A stretch of DNA of 64,000 nucleotides from JBGCDD01 sp045105075 (lineage in GTDB: Bacteria; Pseudomonadota; Alphaproteobacteria; Rhodobacterales; Rhodobacteraceae), in the NCBI GenBank assembly GCA_045105075.1, contig JBGCDD010000035.1:1-64000 (forward strand). Direction: 5' to 3'. The notes under the pieces are model-generated. The model had not been told where the DNA came from and made no database searches. It saw only the letters and a list, made by a program, of their open reading frames with translations. Both the position numbers and the translations under genes were made by a program. Below are positions 1-8,900 of the stretch, piece by piece. How positions within the stretch are numbered: position 1 is the first letter of the stretch; every line of letters begins with the position of its first letter.

Positions 1-308
1 TCTTCGTTCGGCACAATCGGATCTGGCTCTTGCGCACGCAGACCAGCCAACACATCGGCGCTGGCGTCGGTCGGCGCCGTTTCGGGCACAGCTTGATTGC
101 CCAGCGAGGCAAGTGCGTCATCGATTGACGTATCCGGCGCCGCCGTCGCGGAGGTTTGAGTCCGCAAACTGGCCAAAACGTCGCCCGTGCTGTCAGAGGG
201 CGAAGGATCATCCTGGGTTTGATCCCGCAAAGCCGACAAAACGTCTTGGGTTTTGTCGACTCCGGCAGGCTCCGGCGGAAGTGCTGCGCGCAGGCTTTCG
301 AGAGCGGC
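1..308 (-). repeat. 21-residue (63-bp) tandem repeats in the TssB-like tail
   Basis: From residue 169 of the TssB-like protein, five consecutive units of exactly 21 residues can be aligned (the fifth is cut by the window edge). Each starts with a D/A-(V/A)-L-x-x-L-(R/G)-x-Q/A core such as DVLSALRDQ, DVLASLRTQ or DVLAGLRAQ, followed by a Pro/Ser/Thr/Asp-rich spacer. The units have diverged at DNA level, so the array is old. Short amphipathic helices joined by flexible acidic linkers are the likely structure. Confidence 0.85.
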
Positions 309-812
309 AGTCTGGTCTGTTTCTGAAGGCGTTTCCGTGGCCAAGGCCCCCAGAACGCCGGGATTGGCCAGCAGGGTTTCGATCAGGGCTTCGGCACCGG
401 ATTTGCCATCCATGTAGGCCGTCAGGTTGGCCAGCTCGGTGCGCGCGTCAAGCAATGCGCGCAAAGGGGCGACTTTGCTGGCCAAAGCAGCAGGCGAAAA
501 ATCATCCATGCTTTCGAAGGTCAGATCCACCGTCAGATTACCTTCACCTGTCAGAGTGTTGGGCACGGAAAACGCGGCCCGCGGTTGCATCGCCTTCATC
601 CGGTCGTCGAAATTATCGACGTCGATCTCGAGAAACTTCCGATCGGCGATTTCGGGCTGGGCGGCGTTTGATTTGCCCGCCAAATCAGAAAGCACACCCA
701 TGACAAAGGGCAACTGGACCTTTTTTTCAGCCCCATACAGCTCGACATCATACTCAATTTGCACGCGGGGGGCGCGATTGCGGGCAATGAACTTTTGGCT
801 GTCAGCTGCCAT
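1..812 (-). CDS. tssB: Second TssB-like T6SS sheath small subunit with repeat tail (partial, runs off left edge)
   Basis: The first ~160 residues closely follow the TssB encoded at 12372-12878: both have the N-terminal QKFIARNRAPRVQIEYDVELYG block, the RKFLEIDVDNFDDRMK block and the ESMDDFSPAA block. TssB pairs with TssC to build the contractile sheath. Unlike ordinary TssB (about 170 residues), this protein continues with a tandem-repeat tail of 21-residue units and is still open at base 1, so at least 270 residues are present. The ATG at 812-810 overlaps the end of the sodium-channel gene by 11 bases, implying translational coupling. It could be a sheath variant, a TssB fused to a C-terminal domain, or a regulatory paralogue. 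The family call is firm; the role of the tail is unknown. Confidence 0.88.
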   Translation of the reverse strand, partial: MAADSQKFIARNRAPRVQIEYDVELYGAEKKVQLPFVMGVLSDLAGKSNAAQPEIADRKFLEIDVDNFDDRMKAMQPRAAFSVPNTLTGEGNLTVDLTFESMDDFSPAALASKVAPLRALLDARTELANLTAYMDGKSGAEALIETLLANPGVLGALATETPSETDQTAALESLRAALPPEPAGVDKTQDVLSALRDQTQDDPSPSDSTGDVLASLRTQTSATAAPDTSIDDALASLGNQAVPETAPTDASADVLAGLRAQEPDPIVPNE

Positions 813-1662
813 TGGTATCGCCCTGCATGCCCGCCAGCTCTTTGCGCAAGGCGACGATCTCGGATTTCAGCTCCAGCACATGCGCGTCGATCACATCGGT
901 TTCGGAGCGCACCAGATCGCGCAATTTCTCGAACTCGGCCTCAGTCTCTTCTTCCACCGCCGACTGCATGGTGTTGACAAGCAAACCAATGAACAGGTTG
1001 AGCACCGAAAACGCAGTGATCACGATGAAGGGCACAAAAAACACCCAAGCGCTCGGATAGGTTTCCATCACCGGGCGCACGATGCCCATCGACCAGCTTT
1101 CCAGCGTCATGATCTGAAACAGCGAATAAAGCGAGCGGCCCAGCGTGCCGAACCATTCATCAAAACTGTCGCCATACATCAGTGTGGCCATGACACCAAA
1201 GACGTAAAACACAATGGAAATCATAATGATAACCGCGCCCATTCCGGGCAGCGCATCAAGCAGCGCCTGCACAACAGCGCGCATTTGCGGCACAATCGAC
1301 ATCACGCGCATAGCGCGCACAACGCGCAACCCCCTCAGTGCTGACAGGCTGTCGGATTGCGGCAAAAGGCCGATGCTGACCACCAACAGGTCAAAAATGT
1401 TCCAGGCATCCCGGAAGAAACTCAGCCGGTAAGCGACGAACTTCAATAGCAGTTCGAACACAAAAATCCCAAGAACTGTGGTGTCAACCACGGACAGGAT
1501 CGGCCCGATCGCATCGGTCACCGTGTCTGAGGTCGACATGCCAAGGGTGATCGCGTTGAAGACGATGACGCCCAAGATGGTGTTGCGCACCGCGTCTCGC
1601 TCCAGAAACGCGATCAGACGTTGCCGAAAGGGGCTGATGTTGCTGGTGTCTTTCCCTGTCAT
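802..1662 (-). CDS. NaChBac-family voltage-gated sodium channel
   Basis: A 286-residue six-helix channel subunit. S4 is visible at about residues 108-131 with arginines 110, 113, 116 and 119 at three-residue spacing. The pore loop carries TLESWSM at residues 186-192, identical to the selectivity filter of the bacterial Nav channels NavAb and NavMs. S6 contains FSVLNLFIGLLVN, and a charged, coiled-coil-prone C-terminal tail (about 235-280) fits the family's tetramerising helix. The ATG at 1662 has AAGAAGG upstream; in-frame starts at 1683 (ATG) and 1728 (TTG) are alternatives. The gene sits in a T6SS operon and overlaps the following tssB-like start by 11 bases. Members of the family conduct Na+ across the inner membrane and have been linked to motility and pH behaviour in alkaliphiles; any T6SS link is inference from context. 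Confidence 0.92.
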   Translation of the reverse strand: MTGKDTSNISPFRQRLIAFLERDAVRNTILGVIVFNAITLGMSTSDTVTDAIGPILSVVDTTVLGIFVFELLLKFVAYRLSFFRDAWNIFDLLVVSIGLLPQSDSLSALRGLRVVRAMRVMSIVPQMRAVVQALLDALPGMGAVIIMISIVFYVFGVMATLMYGDSFDEWFGTLGRSLYSLFQIMTLESWSMGIVRPVMETYPSAWVFFVPFIVITAFSVLNLFIGLLVNTMQSAVEEETEAEFEKLRDLVRSETDVIDAHVLELKSEIVALRKELAGMQGDTNGS

Positions 1663-1838
1663 GTCCCGTTCGCCTTCTTTCATCCGCTCTGCGGCGGATT
1701 CGCCAGTTTCAATTGCCAAAAGTGTCAACCGGGCGTTGCGTTGTCCTTTGACTAAGCCGCTCGTGGCACCATTGAAAAGCTTGATACAACCCTATCGCGT
1801 TCCACCGCAAAGACTTGCTCCAAACTCCAGCGCCCCGA

Positions 1839-1868
1839 ATACGATCCCGAGGCGCTTAAACATGTCAA
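1839..1868 (-). promoter_or_regulatory. Possible sigma-70-type promoter upstream of the channel gene
   Basis: Reading the minus strand, TTGACA (1868-1863) is followed 18 bases later by TCGTAT (1844-1839). The -35 is perfect but the -10 matches only three of six. It lies in the ~300-base space between the unknown helical gene and the channel gene, the largest gap in the minus-strand operon. Confidence 0.3.
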
Positions 1869-1961
1869 ACTGGTTATTTTGCGCTTTTGATCGCGCAAAT
1901 ATCCGCACCCGATTCAGGCGCGGACATCACTGATTTTCGTGCTCGCAGTCATAACCCCGTT

Positions 1962-3110
1962 TTAGACGCGGTCGAGCATTTCCTTGTCAACTTCCGTCAC
2001 AACCGCCGTTGCCACGCCCAAAACAGCTTCACCTGCCTTGGCATAGTCACCCCCGGCCAAAACAATGTCGGTCAGCACAAAACCCTTCTGGATGTACTTC
2101 CATTTTTTGGGCTGAAAGGTCTCGATTTCCTTGATCGCGTCAGAGGTGTTTTTCTGGAACGTTTTGCCCTCGTTCACTTTTTCCTGCATCATGATGACCT
2201 TGTCGATCAACTTTGCCGTGCTTGATTGCAGTTTTTTCAGCGCCGTCTGCACTTTCTTAGACCGCTGCACGTCGGGCTTTTTGGCGATATCGTCCACCGC
2301 CTTCAGCACGTCGTTGAGCTTTTTAGCAAGCGCATGTGAATTGACGTCAACACCCTGCAATTTGGACAGATATTGATCATTGTCAGATTTCACCGAACTG
2401 ACTGTTGGGATAAAATCGGCACCCAACAGCGAGTTGACAAAGGCTTTGCCCGTGTCCTTGGCGCCTGACACCTCTTTCTTCTTCTTGTCGAAACTCTTTT
2501 GAACCTTAGCGAGCCCTTTGGTCACCTTCTTTTGCATTTTGTCCGCATCGATGGCCAGTTTGTAGACCTTCATGGCCATGCCGATCAGCGTTTTGATGAT
2601 GCCATAGAGGCTGATGATCAGCGAAAAGCCACCCGACCCCACGGCCCCGGCAATGCCGCCGGCGACGTTCAAACCGTCAATGGCCAGATCTACGCCCGCC
2701 TTGACCTTGTACTTCATATATTCGGATTTGGTTTTCTTGAACTCGTCCCATTTGCCTTGCGCGGCCTTGGCCCCGACATCGGCCAATTTGCCCAGCAGTT
2801 TCTTGGCGCTACTCTCAAAGTCGGAAATGATCTTGTTGCGTTCAGAAACCGAGTTGGTTTTGACATAGGCCGCGTCGGCTTTTTTCAGCTCAGCACCCAG
2901 CTTGTCCATCACCTTGGCATAAACAGCCGAGGACGCTTCGGTCATTTTCGCCAACAAAAGCGGATCATCGTCGAGCACTTTGTAGGCTTTGTCGTCAACG
3001 TTCAGCGTCACTTTACACAACAGCGGTTTGTTCAGCTGCAAGCCTTTCGGCTTTACAGCGCCGCGCAATGTACGGGCGACGTCATTTTCCAGAATGATAA
3101 CAGTGGCCAT
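1962..3110 (-). CDS. Unknown T6SS-linked helical protein with central hydrophobic segment
   Basis: I do not recognise this 382-residue protein. The ATG at 3110 is preceded by an AGGATC-type ribosome site. The first ~45 residues look like a compact beta-containing domain; the rest is Lys/Asp/Ala-rich and helical. A hydrophobic, glycine-rich stretch at about residues 138-187 could form a membrane hairpin, and it is flanked on both sides by long coiled-coil-like segments. No signal peptide is seen. It sits directly downstream of tssH in the T6SS operon. The layout of long helices with an embedded hydrophobic hairpin resembles alpha-helical pore formers in general, so a secreted effector is possible, but a structural accessory protein is equally open. 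Confidence 0.75.
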   Translation of the reverse strand: MATVIILENDVARTLRGAVKPKGLQLNKPLLCKVTLNVDDKAYKVLDDDPLLLAKMTEASSAVYAKVMDKLGAELKKADAAYVKTNSVSERNKIISDFESSAKKLLGKLADVGAKAAQGKWDEFKKTKSEYMKYKVKAGVDLAIDGLNVAGGIAGAVGSGGFSLIISLYGIIKTLIGMAMKVYKLAIDADKMQKKVTKGLAKVQKSFDKKKKEVSGAKDTGKAFVNSLLGADFIPTVSSVKSDNDQYLSKLQGVDVNSHALAKKLNDVLKAVDDIAKKPDVQRSKKVQTALKKLQSSTAKLIDKVIMMQEKVNEGKTFQKNTSDAIKEIETFQPKKWKYIQKGFVLTDIVLAGGDYAKAGEAVLGVATAVVTEVDKEMLDRV

Positions 3111-3229
3111 GATCAAAGATCCTATGAAGTTTGCGTTATATGCCGGGTTTACGCGTAGCTTCGGACAATTATTCTGAGATTTCGTTCACGCGGCTCACAT
3201 CCATCACTCCAAAAATGGACTTTTTTACG

Positions 3230-5974
3230 TCATTCGAAGGAATAGGTGAATTCACTGTCGCTGACATCGATGGCCACTTTCGCAATCTCCTCGCCCTGCA
3301 TCATCCGCTTGAGGAATTCGGCCGAGATTTCGGGCAGCATGGTGTTGGTGACAATGGCATCGATCATCCGCCCACCGCTTTCCAATTCCTGACAACGCTC
3401 GACTATCGTGTCGACCACGGCGGGGGTGTATTCAAACGGCACGTTGTGGCTGGCCATAACACGCTTTTGGATACGCCCAAGTTGCAGTTTGGTGATTTCG
3501 GCAATCATATGCGGGCTGAGCGGATAGTAGGGGATCGTCACAAGACGCCCCAAAAGCGCGGCGGGGAAGATTTTCAACAGCGGATCGCGCAATGCTTTGG
3601 CGATGCCGTCGGGGGCAGGCAACAGATCAGGATCGGCGCACAGATCCATGATCAGATCCGACCCGGCATTCGACGTCAGCAGGATCAGTGTGTTCTTGAA
3701 ATCGATCACCCGGCCCTCGCCGTCTTCCATCACACCCTTGTCAAACACCTGAAAAAAGATCTCGTGCACATCGGGGTGAGCCTTTTCGACCTCGTCCAGC
3801 AGCACCACTGAATAGGGCTTGCGCCGCACGGCTTCGGTCAGAACGCAGCCCTCCCCATATCCGACATACCCCGGAGGCGCCCCTTTCAGCGAACTTACAG
3901 TGTGCGCCTCCTGGTACTCCGACATGTTGATGGTGATGACGTTTTGCTCGCCACCATAAAGCACTTCGGCCAGCGCCAGCGCGGTTTCGGTTTTGCCAAC
4001 ACCGCTGGTTCCGGCCAGCATGAACACCCCGATCGGCTTTGACGGGTTATCAAGCCCCGCGCGGCTGGTCTGGATGCGTTTGGCAATCATCGCCATCGCA
4101 TGATCCTGACCGATGACTCGCTTGGCCAGATGTTCCTCAAGGTTGAGGATCGTCTCGATCTCGTCCTTGACCATGCGCCCAACCGGAATCCCAGTCCAAT
4201 CGCCAACCACGCTGGCCACGACTTGTGCGTCCACGATTGGTTGCACCATTGGAGTCTCACCTTGGAACTCCGCAAGTTCAGCACGCTTTAGTTTTAGCTC
4301 TTTCAGGGCTTCTTCGCGGTTTTCTTCCGTTCTTTCAACTTCAGTTTCCGTTGCAAGCTCATTGTCCGGCACCGGTGCTTGTGTTTCTGGAGCCGGCTCG
4401 GCGGCATCTGTCAAAGGCAGTTCTTTGCCCGTAACTTTTGACCACCAGTCTTTCATCGACGAAACAATGGATTTTTCCTGCTCCCACCGTTCTTCCAACT
4501 TTTCGTATCTGCCCTTTTCCTGAAACAGCAACTCTTCGACATATCTTTGCCGTTCGCCGACATCATAACCGGAGTCGCCTTCGCGCCCGATAATCTCCAG
4601 CTCGGTCTCCAGCGTTTGAATCCGCCTTTGGGAATCATCTACCTGTGGTGGAACCGCATGTTGCGAGATCGATACGCGAGCAGCAGCCGTGTCCAACAAG
4701 CTAACGGATTTGTCGGGAAGCTGGCGGGCTGGGATGTAGCGGGCTGACAGTTTGACCGACGCCTCAATTGCCTCATCCAAAATTTGCACCTGATGATGGC
4801 GCTCTAACATGCCCGCGATGCCACGCATCATCCGAATGGCTTTTTGCTCGTCCGGCTCTTCGACTTGGACGACCTGAAAGCGCCGCGTGAGAGCCGGATC
4901 CTTTTCGATGTGCTTTTTGTACTCGGCCCATGTGGTGGCGCCGATTGTGCGCAAAGTGCCGCGTGCCAATGCCGGTTTCAATAGGTTCGCCGCATCGCCA
5001 GTACCTGCTGCGCCGCCAGCCCCAACCAGCGTATGGGTTTCATCAACGAACATCACAATCGGAATTGTGCTGGCCTGAACTTCTTCAATAACTTGCTTTA
5101 ATCGGTTTTCGAATTCACCTTTCATGCTGGCGCCGGCCTGCAGCAAGCCCACATCCAAAGCCAACAATCTCGCGCCTTGCAACGCGGGCGGCACATCACC
5201 GCGGGCGATGCGCAACGCGAACCCCTCGACCACCGCGGTTTTGCCAACGCCTGCCTCACCGGTCAGGATCGGGTTGTTTTGGCGGCGCCGCATCAGCACG
5301 TCAACGATCTGACGGATCTCTTCATCGCGTCCCACAATCGGGTCGATTTCGCCGTTGCGGGCCTGTTCTGTCAGATCGGTGCAGAACTGTTCGAGCGCTT
5401 CGCCTTTGCCCATCTCTGCCGGGCTCATCGCGCCGGACGCTTCGCCCGGAACCGCGCCGCCGCCGGTGCTTGATCCGTCTTGCGGGCTCAGGCGATCCTC
5501 GGGCGAACCGTCGGTGACCTCGTGGAAATTTTCGGCCAGATCATCGGCTTTGAGCCGCGCGAGCTCGGGCGAAATACCCACCAAGATGTTGCGCAAAGCC
5601 GGTGTTTTCAGCATGCCCAGCAGCAGATGCCCGGTGCGCACCTGGTTTGAGGAATACAAAAGCGAGCCCCAAACCCAACCGCGTTCCATCGCGTCCATCA
5701 GATGATCCGACAAATCCGAAATCGTGCTGGCGCCGCGCGGCAACATATCAAGCGCGCGGGTCATTTCCGAGGCGATTTTGCCCGGATCCAGATCATAATG
5801 CTGCGCGATGCGGTGCAGATCGCTGTCTTGGCCATTCAGGATCTGGTGCATCCAATGCACCACCTCAACATACGGATTGCCCCGCATTTTGCAAAAAACG
5901 GTTGCACTTTCAACGGCTTGATATCCAAGCTTGTTGAGTTTTCCAAACAGGGCGACGCGGCTGATCTCGCTCAT
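3230..5974 (-). CDS. tssH: T6SS AAA+ ATPase TssH (ClpV)
   Basis: A 914-residue ClpB-class hexameric unfoldase that recycles contracted TssB-TssC sheath. A Clp N-domain occupies about residues 1-150. The first AAA module has Walker A GEAGVGKT at 239-246 and a downstream VMFVDETHTLVGAGG segment. A charged coiled middle region follows, with an unusually acidic Pro/Glu-rich insert (APETQAPVPDNE). The second AAA module has Walker A GTSGVGKT near residue 653, then SVVLLDEVEKAH and a C-terminal D2-small domain. Length fits ClpV. The ATG at 5974 has AAAGGAA upstream. It lies 31 bases downstream of tssG in the T6SS operon, which separates it from housekeeping ClpB. Confidence 0.96.
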   Translation of the reverse strand: MSEISRVALFGKLNKLGYQAVESATVFCKMRGNPYVEVVHWMHQILNGQDSDLHRIAQHYDLDPGKIASEMTRALDMLPRGASTISDLSDHLMDAMERGWVWGSLLYSSNQVRTGHLLLGMLKTPALRNILVGISPELARLKADDLAENFHEVTDGSPEDRLSPQDGSSTGGGAVPGEASGAMSPAEMGKGEALEQFCTDLTEQARNGEIDPIVGRDEEIRQIVDVLMRRRQNNPILTGEAGVGKTAVVEGFALRIARGDVPPALQGARLLALDVGLLQAGASMKGEFENRLKQVIEEVQASTIPIVMFVDETHTLVGAGGAAGTGDAANLLKPALARGTLRTIGATTWAEYKKHIEKDPALTRRFQVVQVEEPDEQKAIRMMRGIAGMLERHHQVQILDEAIEASVKLSARYIPARQLPDKSVSLLDTAAARVSISQHAVPPQVDDSQRRIQTLETELEIIGREGDSGYDVGERQRYVEELLFQEKGRYEKLEERWEQEKSIVSSMKDWWSKVTGKELPLTDAAEPAPETQAPVPDNELATETEVERTEENREEALKELKLKRAELAEFQGETPMVQPIVDAQVVASVVGDWTGIPVGRMVKDEIETILNLEEHLAKRVIGQDHAMAMIAKRIQTSRAGLDNPSKPIGVFMLAGTSGVGKTETALALAEVLYGGEQNVITINMSEYQEAHTVSSLKGAPPGYVGYGEGCVLTEAVRRKPYSVVLLDEVEKAHPDVHEIFFQVFDKGVMEDGEGRVIDFKNTLILLTSNAGSDLIMDLCADPDLLPAPDGIAKALRDPLLKIFPAALLGRLVTIPYYPLSPHMIAEITKLQLGRIQKRVMASHNVPFEYTPAVVDTIVERCQELESGGRMIDAIVTNTMLPEISAEFLKRMMQGEEIAKVAIDVSDSEFTYSFE

Positions 5975-6005
5975 CTCAAATTCCTTTTAAATGTCTTGGG
6001 CGCGG

Positions 6006-7055
6006 TCATGCCGCCACCTTGTCTGCGTGGTGTATTGGATCGGGTTGCAGGAAAAGATCGGCTGCATCCGGTTGTTCAATATCGGGATCCGGGCGCGAGC
6101 GGATCCAGCTGGTGTGGCCCAATCGGGTGGTTCCGCCCAGGCTGGCGCGCGGAACCTCGTCGCCAGCCAGTACCAGATTAACATCCCAGTCCAGCGTATC
6201 GCCGGCATAGTTGCGCACAATCGACTGCAGCCGCCCCAGCGACTCGCCGCCTGGCAACAAACGCTCATAATTGGCCAGCGACACCGGCCCGATCCGCAGG
6301 CGAAACTTGGCGCCCCGGCTCCAGACCCGTTGCCCGATACTGGTCGAGCGGCCCAGGCTGGCGGGCACCCCCAGTTGCCAGCGGTCATCGGGTTCCAGCT
6401 CAAGCCAGCTGCCGACGAATTGGTCGAGCGTCACGGGCATATGAAAAAACCCGGTCAGGATCGACACAAGGCCCTCGGGATTGCGCGCGCCCTGCGCCAT
6501 ATGCCCAGAATAATAGAGTTTCGCGACATCCGGCATCGCATCGCGTTTTTCCAGATGTGCACCGTGATACCCCGCAAGCGCGGCCACTTTGCGCGCCACC
6601 GGATCGTCGTTGCGATCAAAGCTGGGGGCGGGCTGTCCGGTGCCCCAGGCGCGGTAAAACAGGCTCATCATCCGGTGGGTGAGCATATCTGCGAAGGCGA
6701 TAATGGTCGGATCGCGATCGTTGCGCAGCCGGTTGCGCGCATAGTCCGTCAGGTGCAAAGGCAGCGGTCCTTGCGGGCCAAACAGGCCGAAAAACCGGTT
6801 GATAAGCCTGGCTGGGCGACCCGAACGCGAGGGTTTGAAATCGGCAATCGTCGAGGGCGGAAAGGCCAGTTCAGCCTCTTGGCCAAGGCGCACTTTGTCT
6901 TCACGCGGCCGTCGGCTTTCACCCAGACGCGGCGCGTCAGGGAACGCCGCCTCGATCACGCGAAGCGCATGAAACAGGTTGTGCTTTTCCGGATCAGCCG
7001 CAAGGCGATCCAAATGGCTCAGATCACTCGACCCAGGCCTGTTTCCGGACGCCAT
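6006..7055 (-). CDS. tssG: T6SS baseplate protein TssG
   Basis: A 349-residue ImpH/VasB-family protein. The N-terminal motif with LFHALRVIEAAFPDAPRLG, the EAELAFPPSTIADF segment and the FFGLFGPQGPLPLHLTDYA block are diagnostic. TssG joins TssF, TssE and TssK in the wedge of the baseplate on which tube and sheath assemble. Its start lies 37 bases inside the end of tssF in another frame, so translation is probably coupled and stoichiometry linked. Length is typical. Confidence 0.95.
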   Translation of the reverse strand: MASGNRPGSSDLSHLDRLAADPEKHNLFHALRVIEAAFPDAPRLGESRRPREDKVRLGQEAELAFPPSTIADFKPSRSGRPARLINRFFGLFGPQGPLPLHLTDYARNRLRNDRDPTIIAFADMLTHRMMSLFYRAWGTGQPAPSFDRNDDPVARKVAALAGYHGAHLEKRDAMPDVAKLYYSGHMAQGARNPEGLVSILTGFFHMPVTLDQFVGSWLELEPDDRWQLGVPASLGRSTSIGQRVWSRGAKFRLRIGPVSLANYERLLPGGESLGRLQSIVRNYAGDTLDWDVNLVLAGDEVPRASLGGTTRLGHTSWIRSRPDPDIEQPDAADLFLQPDPIHHADKVAA

Positions 7056-8896
7056 CTGGCTATTTCTCCACGCTTCTGCGTTGTCAAAACGGTTTCGGTA
7101 AAACTGTTGATTGTGGCATATCGGCGGAAGAACCGCTCGAGCACCGCGCCCAGCACATACACGCTGGAACCTTCAAAAAAACTGTCTTCAAAACCAACCG
7201 AGATTTCGATCCCGCGCACGGCAGTCGACAGAACTTCGTCGCTCATCCTGCGCACGATCGGGCGGGTTTTGACCGACACGATCCCCTCAAGCTGCTTTTC
7301 GGTGACCCGATCGCCCAGCGGGGCATAGATGCCAACCAATTCGCGTAGCGCTTCTGCGGACGAGCCGAATTCCGTGTCCGCAACGGACAAATAGTTCAGC
7401 GACAGATGGCTGATCAACCGCCATGCAGTATCGCCTTGTGCCAGCGTCGGATGCGGTCGCGTGGGCGAGGTTGGCAGGCGGATCTGGCGCACCGGCCCCC
7501 CGTCGGGCAGTTGAAACAGCCCCTCATCCCCGGTGGCAAGCAGCATCGGCAGATCGCGATTGGTACACATCGCCTGCACCGCCAACTGGTCGAGATCGAC
7601 ATTGTAGGGCGCCTGTTTGCGATCCACCAAAGTCACGTACACTTCCGAGCCCAGATACGACGTGCGCACCCCGCGCAATCGTTCCTTTTCGGATCGTTGC
7701 CGCATGCGACGGCGCAGCGTGAAATAAGCCTCGTGGGTTTCGCCCGCAGAGGTGAAATCGGTGGCCGAGTAAAACGGGCGGAACGACACATCGTCGGCCC
7801 CTTCCCCACTGATGCCAACCACGCTGGACAGCGAATAAATCTCAAAATCCATGTTCGCCGTGCGATTGGCCACCACGTGCTGTTCGGTATCTCGTACCGA
7901 AATATGAGTGCGATCACAGCGTTTGGGAAACAGATTGATCGCAGGCACAGCATTCAGCGTAAACGCTTCGGGCAGGATCATCGGTGCGATATCGCGTCGG
8001 CTTTCACCAAGCAGCAGATACACATCCACATCTTCGCCTTCGCACCGGTTCAGCGCCTGTTTCAGCCCCTGAAGTTCCACGAACAGGAACCGCTCGGGCA
8101 TGGCAAAATATTCCTGCAACAACCGGTAGCCATCAAAGGACCGCCGTGGCGTCGGCAAAAGCGCCTCATCGCGTTCAAAACCGCGCGCTTTGATGGCGCC
8201 TTTGTCCAATGGCTGCGCCCAATCCGCACGTCGGTCGGTTGAGCGACCGCACAAACCGCGCACCTGAGTGCACAGCAACTCGAGCAGCAACCAGCTGTTG
8301 CCGGACGCGTTGTTGAGATGCAGCACCAGACTGTCCATCGGCAAGTCAGCGATCTTGCCACCATCCGTACGCCGCAAACGCAACCTGATCGCGGCGCGGG
8401 CATCGGACGTGCTGGCCACACCTGCGGCGACCAGTTCGCCGCGCCCATCGATGAATTCGGCCTGTGAAATCTCAATCGGCCAAAGGGTCAGATCGCTGGC
8501 GGTGCGAAATTCACACGGCGTTTGTTCCCCCTCCATCAGGCGGCTGCGCAAAACAGTGTGACGCGGAAGAACATAGCCTTCTTTGACCGCGGAATTGGTG
8601 ACGTCCGGTTCAAACGCAGCGATCATCATCGACGGCGTCGGCGCAAGGTAATGCGGATAGACAATTTCCAGTAAATTGCTTGTGAAAGCAGGGTATTGCA
8701 GCTCAAGCTCGAGCTGAACCCGGGCCGACAGAAACGCGACACCTTCCAGCAAACGCTCGACATAGGGGTCAAGAACTTCAACCCCTTCCATACCCAGTCG
8801 CGATGCGATCTTGGGGTAGGCGGCCGCAAATTCCGCGCCCATATCGCGCAGATAGAGCAGCTCGCTTTCGTAGTGTTTCATGAGCCGCGTGTCCAT
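7019..8896 (-). CDS. tssF: T6SS baseplate protein TssF
   Basis: A 625-residue ImpG/VasA-family baseplate component. The N-terminus has the family pattern of a short helical start, YYESELLYLRDMGAEFA-like, then YPKIASRLGM and DPYVERLLEGVAFLSARVQ. The C-terminal part carries the FVGIYAPLGDRV-like segment and RGIEISVGFED, which occur in all TssF proteins. It lies four bases after tssE and overlaps tssG. It binds TssG to form the wedge around the VgrG hub, which is not encoded in this window. Confidence 0.95.
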   Translation of the reverse strand: MDTRLMKHYESELLYLRDMGAEFAAAYPKIASRLGMEGVEVLDPYVERLLEGVAFLSARVQLELELQYPAFTSNLLEIVYPHYLAPTPSMMIAAFEPDVTNSAVKEGYVLPRHTVLRSRLMEGEQTPCEFRTASDLTLWPIEISQAEFIDGRGELVAAGVASTSDARAAIRLRLRRTDGGKIADLPMDSLVLHLNNASGNSWLLLELLCTQVRGLCGRSTDRRADWAQPLDKGAIKARGFERDEALLPTPRRSFDGYRLLQEYFAMPERFLFVELQGLKQALNRCEGEDVDVYLLLGESRRDIAPMILPEAFTLNAVPAINLFPKRCDRTHISVRDTEQHVVANRTANMDFEIYSLSSVVGISGEGADDVSFRPFYSATDFTSAGETHEAYFTLRRRMRQRSEKERLRGVRTSYLGSEVYVTLVDRKQAPYNVDLDQLAVQAMCTNRDLPMLLATGDEGLFQLPDGGPVRQIRLPTSPTRPHPTLAQGDTAWRLISHLSLNYLSVADTEFGSSAEALRELVGIYAPLGDRVTEKQLEGIVSVKTRPIVRRMSDEVLSTAVRGIEISVGFEDSFFEGSSVYVLGAVLERFFRRYATINSFTETVLTTQKRGEIARWRPETGLGRVI

Positions 8897-8900
8897 CGCG

